Below are positions 1-5,271 of a stretch of 7,105 bases of DNA, one piece after another. The notes beneath the pieces are model-generated. The model saw only the letters and a list, made by a program, of their open reading frames with translations, had not been told where the DNA came from and did not search any database. Source of the DNA: Candidatus Rokuibacteriota bacterium (GTDB lineage Bacteria > Methylomirabilota > Methylomirabilia > Rokubacteriales > CSP1-6); the NCBI GenBank assembly GCA_003220195.1, contig QHRT01000383.1:2213-9317 (forward strand), given 5' to 3'. Made by a program: the position numbers and the translations under genes. Position 1 is the first letter of the stretch; every line of letters begins with the position of its first letter.

Positions 1-68
1 AGCCGCTGACTGAGGCGGCCAACGTATCGCTCGTATCCTCCGGGATCGGTGGCAACGAACGTCGACAT
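1..68 (-). CDS. Class I SAM-dependent methyltransferase, N-terminal fragment (runs off the window)
   Basis: This is a 5' gene fragment of 22 complete codons that continues past base 1. It begins at an ATG (68-66) and reads MSTFVATDPGGYERYVGRLS followed by QR. The start lies 8 nt after the stop of the LarA-like gene, and an AGGA overlapping that stop (TAGGA, 79-75) gives a Shine-Dalgarno at good spacing. The pattern 'D..YERYxGRxSxxL' resembles the opening of a common UbiE-like methyltransferase group, whose members begin with a Tyr-Glu-Arg helix before the SAM-binding motif. The SAM-binding motif itself would lie outside the window, so the family call rests on this short stretch and my memory of the family. 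The open frame, RBS and spacing make a real sixth gene of the leftward operon likely; its product is less certain. Confidence 0.5.
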   Translation of the reverse strand, partial: MSTFVATDPGGYERYVGRLSQR

Positions 69-76
69 ACGGCGTC

Positions 77-1486
77 CTACGGCCGGCCGGATTGCGCAGC
101 GAGCTTCGGGTCGGCCGGCATCGCCGGCTGCGTCACGACACCGATGCTCGCGTCCGGGCCATGAAGCGCCTGAGCACGCGCGATCGCTTCTTCGACACTC
201 GGCGCGACGTCGAACCCGAGATGACGCGGCACGTGCGGGTCGCGCGGCGCTGCGACGATGACGCGGCCCACCCGGCGGAGTCGCTTCAGAGGATGAGTCG
301 CCAGGATCCCGTGGATCGGATGGAAGGCGAACCGGTGGCGGTACGCGTCGACGTGCTCCGCGTGCTGCGCGAAGGCGTCTTCGAATCGCGCGCTGATCTC
401 GTACGGATCGCGCGTCTCGGGCAGCACGCGCTCCCACACGTCCGGATACGACGGGTGATGCACGCGGTCCCAGGAGTCGCGGACTGCCGCGGCCATGACC
501 ACCGTGCAGCCGGGCTTGCCGGCCGCGTCGATCATGCCGCCGAGGTAGCCGAGGCCCATCGAGATCAGCGTGAGGATCGGATTGATCGAGGCCCAGATCG
601 CGTACGGGCTCGAGTCGGGCACGCCGTAGACGAGGATGTCGACCGGCTCGGGCGCCGCGTCTCGCCGCGGCGGAAAGCGTCGCGCCTCGGCCGCGAGCGC
701 CGCGCGGCGCGTTTCGTCGACCGCGCCGGCGAACACGTGCGCGACGTGGAACGGATCCGCGAGCACCGAGTCGATCTTGAAGATGCGCCGGCCGAGGCGA
801 GCCTCGAGATGATGGCCCATCTCGTCCAGCACCGCGTGCATGCGATTGCGGTCGAGCGACATCGACATGCCGTCCGGCGTGTGCGTCACCCGGATCGACC
901 GCCACGTCGAGAGGCCGACGCACACGGATTTCCAGCCTCCGGTGAAGCCGCGGATGTAGTTCGTATTGACGTAGACCACCAGGTCGGCGTCGGTCACGTG
1001 GCGGCTCACGTCCACGGGATAGCCGTGCTCGGCCGTCGTGCCGAGATCCACGATGGCGTCCGGATCTTCGGCGTCGTGACAGACGAAGCGGGTCCCGAAC
1101 TCGCGAACGAGCTCCTCGTCCAGCAGTCGCGCGAGCTCATCCGGCCGCAGCATCCGGTGCAGCGCGTTCGCGAGGACGAGCGTCACCTGCGAGCGCGAGA
1201 CGCCGGCGGCAGCGAGCTCGTCGAGCACCGCGCGAATCGCGACCGGGCGGATCGGCCCGAACGAGCCGGTCGTGTGATCGTCGAATGCGATCGTGACACG
1301 AGCGCGCGGCGTCACGAGATCACGGAGGCGCGGAAGGCCGAGCGGCGACGCGAGCGCCGCACGCACGGCGGCGTCCAGATCCGGCAGCGCCGGGTACGTG
1401 AGCGCCGGCTCGCTCGACAGCCGCCGGGCACCGGGCGGAAGGGTGGCGGTGATCGCGCCGTCGGCGTACGGCAGCTCGACGTTCAT
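77..1486 (-). CDS. LarA/DUF2088 family protein (nickel-pincer lactate racemase-like), divergent active site
   Basis: The 469-aa product belongs to the lactate racemase (LarA) family, whose members racemise or epimerise 2-hydroxyacids using a nickel-pincer nucleotide attached to a lysine. Compared from memory with Lactobacillus plantarum LarA (424 aa), the landmarks align almost without gaps. They are DDHTT (69-73, LarA DHTR), ALHR with H110 (LarA H108), GFTGGWKS with K186 (LarA cofactor lysine K184) and H202 (LarA nickel ligand H200). Three features differ: LarA R75 is T73 here, catalytic H174 is N176, and the substrate-binding Gln/Lys segment (295-298) is replaced by hydrophobic residues near 301-304. 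The protein is therefore probably a cofactor-binding relative with another substrate, not a lactate racemase. It has a C-terminal tail of roughly 40 residues beyond LarA length. The ATG lies 4 nt after the SMP-30 stop, so the two are probably co-translated. The cofactor genes larB, larC and larE are not in the window. No signal peptide is seen, so it is likely cytoplasmic. Confidence 0.85.
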   Translation of the reverse strand: MNVELPYADGAITATLPPGARRLSSEPALTYPALPDLDAAVRAALASPLGLPRLRDLVTPRARVTIAFDDHTTGSFGPIRPVAIRAVLDELAAAGVSRSQVTLVLANALHRMLRPDELARLLDEELVREFGTRFVCHDAEDPDAIVDLGTTAEHGYPVDVSRHVTDADLVVYVNTNYIRGFTGGWKSVCVGLSTWRSIRVTHTPDGMSMSLDRNRMHAVLDEMGHHLEARLGRRIFKIDSVLADPFHVAHVFAGAVDETRRAALAAEARRFPPRRDAAPEPVDILVYGVPDSSPYAIWASINPILTLISMGLGYLGGMIDAAGKPGCTVVMAAAVRDSWDRVHHPSYPDVWERVLPETRDPYEISARFEDAFAQHAEHVDAYRHRFAFHPIHGILATHPLKRLRRVGRVIVAAPRDPHVPRHLGFDVAPSVEEAIARAQALHGPDASIGVVTQPAMPADPKLAAQSGRP

Positions 1487-1490
1487 GCGG

Positions 1491-2414
1491 TTACTTCTTC
1501 GGCGCCGGCACCGGGATCCCGGGGATCTTCACGTTCACCGAGCCGAGATGATTGCGGCTGGTGAAGTAGAGCGTCTTCCAGTCGTCGCCGCCGAACGCGA
1601 TGTTGGTGGTCGCGGGCGCCCCGTGCACGACGCGCCCGAGCTTCGTGCCGCGAGCGTCCATGACCCAGATGCCACCCGCTCCGCCGCAGTAGACGTTACC
1701 CTCCACGTCCACTTTCATCCCGTCCGGCACCCCGGGCTCGTCGCCACCGAGCTCCGCGAACACGCGGTCGGTTTGCTTCGCCAGCATCCCGTTCGGCAAG
1801 AGATCGAACGCGCGGATGTGCCGGCGGCGCGTGTCGTTGATGTAGAGCACGCTCTCGTCAGGAGAGAACGCGAGGCCGTTCGGCAGCACGAAGTCGCCGA
1901 CGAGCAAGCTCAGTGTGCCGAGATCGGGCGTGATCCGGTAGACGCCGGCGAACGTCAGGTCCCACTGCTCCGGCGCCGCGGGACTGGTCCACGGGTCGGT
2001 GAAGTAGATGCAGCCGTCGGACTTGACGACGACGTCGTTCGGGCGGTTCAGCCGCCTCCCCTGGAAGCTGTTCGCGATCACGGTGAGGCCGCCGTCGAGC
2101 TCCTGTCGGGTGACCCGACGGGAATCGTGCTCGCAGGCGATCAACCGGCCTTGCAAGTCGCGCGTGAGCCCGTTGGCGCGGTTCGTGGGTTCCTGGAAGA
2201 TCGTCGGCTTCTCGCCGGGGACGTACTTCATCCGCCGGTTGTTGTGAATGTCGCTGAACAGGAGATAGCGGCCTTCCTTCCACCAGAGCGGGCCCTCGGC
2301 CGGTCCGAGTGGTCCGCCGAATCCGTCGGCCAGGTCCAGGATCGGTTGCGCAACGTCGATGATCTTGTCGAGCTCCGGGCCGAGTCGCTCGATCTTCTTC
2401 GCCAGCTGAGCCAT
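1491..2414 (-). CDS. SMP-30/gluconolactonase/LRE family protein (beta-propeller lactonase-like)
   Basis: This is a six-bladed beta-propeller hydrolase of the SMP-30/gluconolactonase/DFPase-like family, which typically opens sugar or other lactones with a central divalent metal. Numbered from the upstream ATG at 2420, the four expected metal ligands are E42 in AEGPLW, N128 in RPNDVV, N181 in LPNGLAFSPDE and D233 in VPDGMKVD. The blade repeats include FSDIHNNR, IYFTDPW, LYINDTRR and LYFTSRN. At about 307 aa it has normal family length, plus a short N-terminal helix (about residues 3-30) and a Pro/Lys-rich tail. No signal peptide is seen. Two ATGs compete. The GAGGGA Shine-Dalgarno (2426-2421) is only 2 nt from the first ATG (2420) but 8 nt (from GAGG) from the second (2414), so I chose 2414. 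It lies 22 nt after the LLM stop from this start (16 nt from 2420) and 4 nt before the LarA-like gene. A lactone made or used by its operon partners is plausible, but the substrate cannot be read from sequence. Confidence 0.88.
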   Translation of the reverse strand: MAQLAKKIERLGPELDKIIDVAQPILDLADGFGGPLGPAEGPLWWKEGRYLLFSDIHNNRRMKYVPGEKPTIFQEPTNRANGLTRDLQGRLIACEHDSRRVTRQELDGGLTVIANSFQGRRLNRPNDVVVKSDGCIYFTDPWTSPAAPEQWDLTFAGVYRITPDLGTLSLLVGDFVLPNGLAFSPDESVLYINDTRRRHIRAFDLLPNGMLAKQTDRVFAELGGDEPGVPDGMKVDVEGNVYCGGAGGIWVMDARGTKLGRVVHGAPATTNIAFGGDDWKTLYFTSRNHLGSVNVKIPGIPVPAPKK

Positions 2415-2420
2415 GGTCAT

Positions 2421-2426
2421 TCCCTC
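2421..2426 (-). promoter_or_regulatory. Ribosome binding site that decides the SMP-30 start
   Basis: On the minus strand GAGGGA is followed directly by ATGACCATG. The first ATG is too close for normal initiation, while the second has standard spacing. This supports a start at 2414 instead of 2420. Confidence 0.6.
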
Positions 2427-2436
2427 GATGATGTCG

Positions 2437-3345
2437 TTACGTGAGTCCCGCCACCGCGGCCAGCGCCTCGACCTGTTCGCCGTAGCGGCTCACGGGATTG
2501 AGGAGGAGGTGATTCGCGCCCATCGCGACCAGCCGTTCGAGCTGGTCACGCACCTGGTCCGGCGTGCCGTGGACGCCGGAGGTATCCGTGCCGTCCGGGT
2601 TCCGGTACACGACGCCGTACCAGCGGTGCACCTCGGCGCGGGCGATCTCCGGGCGGTCGTGCACCGACAGGAACACGCGCTTCGAGATCGGAAACGTCGC
2701 CGGGTCGCGCCCGGCTCGTTCGAGCTCGGCTTTCAGGATTGGAACTTCCCGCGAGAACGCCGCGGTGCTCGATCCGCCGGAGCCCATCCACCCGTCGGCG
2801 ATCTGCGCGGCGCGCCGCAGCGCATCCGGATGACCACCGCCGAGCCAGATCGGCGGGTGCGGCGTCTGCACGGGCTTTGGCGCCATCGTCGCGCCGTCCA
2901 GGTGGAACAGGCTGCCCCCGTAGGTCACCTTCGATTCCGTCCACAGCTTCTTGATCAGCTCGACGCTTTCCCGGAAGCGCCGCACGCGCCGCTCGCGCGG
3001 CACTTCGAACTGCGCGTAGTGGTGATCCCGGCCGAGCCCCACGCCGAGGATCGCGCGACCCTGGCTCACGTAATCGAGCGTGGCGACCTGGTGCGCGACG
3101 TGGATCGGATTGTGAACCGGCAGCACCATGACGGACACGCCGACGCGGATGCGCGTGGTGATGGCGGCGGCGTAGGTCAGCACGACCACCGGATCGAAGC
3201 AGAAGACGTGATCGAGCGTGTTTTCCGTCACCCAGAGATCGCGGAATCCGAGCGCGTCGGCGCGCTGCGCGACCTGGCGCACCGCCGCCATGTCGATCGG
3301 TTCGGGGGAGCGATGCGGGAGCGCGATGCCGACGGGGACGTTCAT
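2437..3345 (-). CDS. LLM-class (luciferase-like) flavin-dependent oxidoreductase, F420/FMN type
   Basis: The 302-aa product has the full length and layout of the bacterial luciferase-like TIM-barrel family, which uses FMN or reduced F420 for monooxygenation or hydride transfer. Family landmarks in order are LGFRDLWVTEN (32-42) after an N-terminal strand, RIRVGVSVMVLPVHNP (65-80), HQVATLDYVSQGRAILGVGLG (85-105, the phosphate/cofactor side), PPIWLGGGHPDALRRAAQIADGW (164-186) and the C-terminal GTPDQVRDQLERL helix (260-272). The sequence looks closest to proteins annotated 'LLM class F420-dependent oxidoreductase', but the choice of F420 over FMN is inference. The ATG lies 4 nt after the cupin stop, so the two are translationally linked. 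Residues 214-252 are encoded by a 120-bp segment that recurs exactly in the cupin gene. The segment fits the LLM family here, so this is probably the parent copy. Confidence 0.9.
   Translation of the reverse strand: MNVPVGIALPHRSPEPIDMAAVRQVAQRADALGFRDLWVTENTLDHVFCFDPVVVLTYAAAITTRIRVGVSVMVLPVHNPIHVAHQVATLDYVSQGRAILGVGLGRDHHYAQFEVPRERRVRRFRESVELIKKLWTESKVTYGGSLFHLDGATMAPKPVQTPHPPIWLGGGHPDALRRAAQIADGWMGSGGSSTAAFSREVPILKAELERAGRDPATFPISKRVFLSVHDRPEIARAEVHRWYGVVYRNPDGTDTSGVHGTPDQVRDQLERLVAMGANHLLLNPVSRYGEQVEALAAVAGLT
2589..2708. repeat. 120-bp exact direct repeat, copy 1 (inside LLM gene, probable donor)
   Basis: Base-by-base comparison shows identity with 3700-3819 at an offset of 1111, with mismatches immediately outside both ends. 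On the minus strand it encodes LLM residues 214-252, starting DPATFPISKR and ending YRNPDG. These residues continue smoothly into family-typical sequence on both sides, so this is likely the ancestral location. Confidence 0.95.
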
Positions 3346-3349
3346 CGGC

Positions 3350-3787
3350 TCAATGGTTCTCGAGCCGCTCGGCGTCGATCAGGATGAACGCCATCCGACA
3401 GTTCTGCTCGCTGCGGTTCGCCCACGCGTGGTGCGTGCCGCGCTGGATCAGCACGTCGCCGGGTCGCATCAACGTCTCGCCTTCATCCAGCATGGCCCAC
3501 ACCTCGCCTTCGAGACAGATCGCGTAGTCGATCGTGTCGGTGGCGTGGAACCCGGGATGCCGCGCCGAGCGATCGGGCGTGGTCTTGCACCCGCGCCGGC
3601 GCAAGTCGTCCGGGTCGGACACGCGGCGCGAGTCGGGCGGAATGTCGGTGATCCGGACGACCGAGCCGCCCCGATGCGCCGGCGGCGTGCGCATGATGAT
3701 GCCGTCCGGGTTCCGGTACACGACGCCGTACCAGCGGTGCACCTCGGCGCGGGCGATCTCCGGGCGGTCGTGCACCGACAGGAACAC
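3350..3787 (-). CDS. Cupin-domain protein with its N-terminus replaced by a fragment of the LLM gene (probably damaged)
   Basis: From about residue 33 this is a small single-domain cupin. It contains RITDIPPDSRR, then HPGFHATDTIDYAICLEGEVW (cupin motif 1; H78, H81, E93 region), then LMRPGDVLIQRGTHHAWANRS (motif 2; H119/H120) and the closing strand CRMAFILIDA. Relatives of this type carry roughly 60 further N-terminal residues before the PP..GG..RI.D.PPD segment. Here that part is missing, and residues 1-29 of the longest frame are a perfect copy of LLM residues 224-252. The in-frame starts are a GTG at 3787, inside the copied segment and without a good RBS, or an ATG at 3694 just after it, also weak; the frame is closed by a TGA at 3844-3842. 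A strong RBS with an ATG at 3825 exists upstream but reads another frame. The core fold may still be made, but a pseudogene or assembly artefact is possible. The stop lies 4 nt before the LLM start. Confidence 0.6.
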   Translation of the reverse strand: MFLSVHDRPEIARAEVHRWYGVVYRNPDGIIMRTPPAHRGGSVVRITDIPPDSRRVSDPDDLRRRGCKTTPDRSARHPGFHATDTIDYAICLEGEVWAMLDEGETLMRPGDVLIQRGTHHAWANRSEQNCRMAFILIDAERLENH

Positions 3788-3819
3788 GCGCTTCGAGATC
3801 GGAAACGTCGCCGGGTCGC
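3700..3819. repeat. 120-bp exact direct repeat, copy 2 (at 5' end of cupin gene, probable insertion)
   Basis: This copy is identical at all 120 positions to 2589-2708, in the same orientation and in the same reading frame relative to the cupin ORF. It sits where a cupin N-terminus is expected and encodes LLM sequence. On the minus strand its upstream edge forms a tandem 8-mer, CCGGCGAC twice (3822-3807), a possible short-homology junction. Confidence 0.95.
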
Positions 3820-3822
3820 CGG

Positions 3823-3840
3823 CATGCCAAACTCCTCCTT
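3823..3840 (-). promoter_or_regulatory. Strong Shine-Dalgarno plus ATG, stranded out of frame (original cupin start)
   Basis: The minus strand reads AAGGAGGAG (3840-3832), a 6-nt spacer, then ATG (3825-3823) CCG. This is the best ribosome binding site in the leftward operon and lies just after the methyltransferase stop. Its ATG opens a frame with a shadow-like, Arg/Ser/Cys-rich translation through the repeat, ending at 3469. The real cupin frame is offset by one base. It is therefore most likely the original cupin start, cut off from its gene by the repeat insertion. Confidence 0.65.
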
Positions 3841-3858
3841 TTCAAACGACCGACATCT

Positions 3859-4593
3859 TCACGCGGCCGACCCACGATCCACGTCGCCCCACACCACGTA
3901 ACGCCGGCGCGTGACGCGCTCGCGGCCCTCGTCGACCATCCGCTGCTCCTGGGCGGCGACGAGATCGAGCACGGGATCGCTCGCGACCGACACGAGCCCG
4001 TGCGCCTTCACGAGCGACTCGATTTCTTCGCGGAACCGGCCGCCGAGGAACGGCAGCTGGTCGCGGACCGCGGCGTATTCGGCGCTCGTCCGCGCGTTCT
4101 CCGTCGACGGCTGCGGGGCCGTCGAGTCGAGCTTGCCGTCCACGATCACCAGGCGCCCGCCCGGACGGAGAACGCGAATCCACTCGTCGATCGCCGCTTC
4201 CGGCTGTGGCAGCGTCCACAGCACGTGGCGGGTCATGACGAGATCGAAGCTCTGCGCCGGGAAGGGCAGCTGCTCGGCGTCCGCCGCTTGAAACCGCACG
4301 GACGCGGGGCGCTCGGCGGCCTTCCGCCGAGCCTCGCGCAGCATCGCGGGCGCGAAGTCGATGCCGGTCACGCGATGCCCGCGCGCGGCGAGCTCGAACG
4401 TCAGAAAGCCCGTGCCGCAGCCGACGTCGAGCGCGTCGAGCCCGCGGCGTGCGGGGAGGACGAGATCGAAGATCCGATCCCAGGCGGCACGCTCGGCCGG
4501 CGTCCGGATGCTGTGACCGAAATCCTCGTCGAAGTTCGCCGCCCGCCGATCCCAGTGGGCGGCCACCTGGTCCTTGACGACATCTGAGGCCAT
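3859..4593 (-). CDS. Class I SAM-dependent methyltransferase (UbiE/Methyltransf_11 type)
   Basis: The 244-aa product is a Rossmann-fold methyltransferase. Motif I is LDALDVGCGTGFLTFELAARG (52-72), with the glycine-rich SAM loop at 57-63. The acidic residue ending strand 2 is D79 in GIDFAPAML. Motif II/III is AADAEQLPFPAQSFDLVMTRHVLW (103-126), followed by LRPGGRLVIVDG (142-153). The N-terminal VAAHWDRRAANFDEDFGHS is typical of enzymes that methylate small molecules. The C-terminal region (about 160-244) differs from UbiE quinone methyltransferases, so the acceptor is unknown. The frame stays open far upstream to 5142, but I start at ATG 4593. It has an AGGAGA Shine-Dalgarno at normal spacing, the homology begins there, and the upstream extension would be antisense to the iron-sulfur gene. 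This is the first gene of the leftward operon, facing the divergent intergenic region. No membrane segment or signal is seen. Confidence 0.88.
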   Translation of the reverse strand: MASDVVKDQVAAHWDRRAANFDEDFGHSIRTPAERAAWDRIFDLVLPARRGLDALDVGCGTGFLTFELAARGHRVTGIDFAPAMLREARRKAAERPASVRFQAADAEQLPFPAQSFDLVMTRHVLWTLPQPEAAIDEWIRVLRPGGRLVIVDGKLDSTAPQPSTENARTSAEYAAVRDQLPFLGGRFREEIESLVKAHGLVSVASDPVLDLVAAQEQRMVDEGRERVTRRRYVVWGDVDRGSAA

Positions 4594-4710
4594 ACGAGTT
4601 CTCCTGCCGACCCGCGTTACGAGGTGAGGGGCGCCACTAAGATAGAACGCTTGCCTTCCCGGCGCGACCGGCAGATAGTGTCGCCACCCTGTCCGGGGGG
4701 AGGAGAGGCC
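4594..4710. promoter_or_regulatory. Divergent intergenic control region between the methyltransferase operon and the molybdoenzyme genes
   Basis: This 117-bp stretch separates two outward-facing transcription units and must hold both promoters unless transcription enters from elsewhere. For the plus strand I see a weak sigma70-like pair, TTGCCT (4651-4656), 17 nt, GATAGT (4674-4679), each matching 4 of 6 consensus bases; the inferred transcript would have a leader of about 25 nt. For the minus strand there is a -10-like TATCTT (4644-4639) without a convincing -35. RBSs at both ends are good: GGGAGGAG before 4711 and AGGAGA before 4593. The two promoter candidates lie close together, so shared regulation is plausible, but no clear operator is seen. 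Confidence 0.4.
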
Positions 4711-5160
4711 ATGGCGCGATTGACGATCAACGGCAAGACGAGCGAAGTGAACGTCGATCCCAGCACACCCCTCTTGTGGGCGCTTCGGGAGCAGGTCGGG
4801 CTCACGGGCACGAAGTACGGCTGCGGCATCGCGCAGTGCGGCGCCTGCACCGTGCACGTCGACGGTAAGCCGGTCCGCTCCTGCATCATGCCGGTCGGCG
4901 CCGCCGTGGGGAAAAGAGTCACCACCATCGAAGGCCTGGCCAACGGTGGCACGCTGCACAAGGTGCAGAAGGCCTGGCTCGACAACGACGTGCCCCAGTG
5001 CGGCTACTGCCAGTCGGGCATGATCATGGCGGTCGCGGCGCTCCTCAAGGAAAAGCCGAAGCCGACCGACGCCGACATCGACAGGACGATCACCAACATC
5101 TGCCGGTGCGGCACGTTCCAGCAGGTGCGTGAAGCGATCCACGCCGCCGCGAAGGCGTGA
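4711..5160 (+). CDS. (2Fe-2S)-binding small subunit of a xanthine dehydrogenase-family molybdenum hydroxylase (IorA/CoxS-like)
   Basis: The 149-aa product carries the electron-transfer subunit of a two-subunit molybdenum hydroxylase. The N-terminal plant-ferredoxin domain binds one [2Fe-2S] cluster through C38, C43, C46 and C58 (YGCGIAQCGACTVHVDG, then RSC). The C-terminal helical domain binds a second through C97, C100, C131 and C133 (QCGYCQSGM and NICRCGTF). All eight cysteines are present, and length is normal for the family. The GTKYGCGIAQCGAC and NICRCGT wording is typical of isoquinoline 1-oxidoreductase alpha subunits, which pair with a Tat-exported large subunit; the real substrate is unknown. 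ATG 4711 follows a strong GGGAGGAG; an open frame reaching back to 4624 is without family support. It has no signal of its own and in such systems is co-exported with the large subunit. The stop is 12 nt before the next gene. Confidence 0.92.
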   Translation: MARLTINGKTSEVNVDPSTPLLWALREQVGLTGTKYGCGIAQCGACTVHVDGKPVRSCIMPVGAAVGKRVTTIEGLANGGTLHKVQKAWLDNDVPQCGYCQSGMIMAVAALLKEKPKPTDADIDRTITNICRCGTFQQVREAIHAAAKA

Positions 5161-5172
5161 GGAGGCGAGGCC

Positions 5173-5271
5173 ATGATCACGGAGACTCCGAAGTTAGACC
5201 GACGCTCCTTCCTGATCGGCACCGCCGCCGCCGGTGGCGGGCTCGCGCTCGGCTTGAAGGTCCCGGGTGGT
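5173..5271 (+). other. Twin-arginine (Tat) signal peptide of the molybdoenzyme large subunit
   Basis: Residues 9-14 are DRRSFL, matching the twin-arginine pattern, with R10-R11 invariant. They are followed by a Gly/Ala/Leu hydrophobic stretch (15-28). This predicts folded export of the cofactor-loaded complex to the periplasm. The mature part is in another frame, so export depends on whether the frameshift is real. Confidence 0.8.

Noticed and set aside
92..1564. Long plus-strand open frame (490 codons) antisense to the LarA-like gene
   Set aside because: It is Arg/His/Asp-rich with no recognisable domain and lies opposite a well-supported gene; a high-GC shadow frame.
3469..3825. Minus-strand frame of 118 codons starting at the strong RBS/ATG 3825
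   Set aside because: Its translation is compositionally biased (Arg, Ser, Thr, Cys) and overlaps the repeat and cupin in another frame; the RBS is real but the reading frame appears to be a by-product of the rearrangement.
4661..4684. Imperfect inverted repeat (GGCGCGAC...GTCGCC) in the divergent region as an operator or hairpin
   Set aside because: The arms are short and need a bulge; in GC-rich DNA this is not distinguishable from chance.
4594..5142. Upstream extension of the methyltransferase frame to 5142
   Set aside because: The extension is antisense to the iron-sulfur subunit gene, has no methyltransferase homology, and a proper RBS and ATG exist at 4593.
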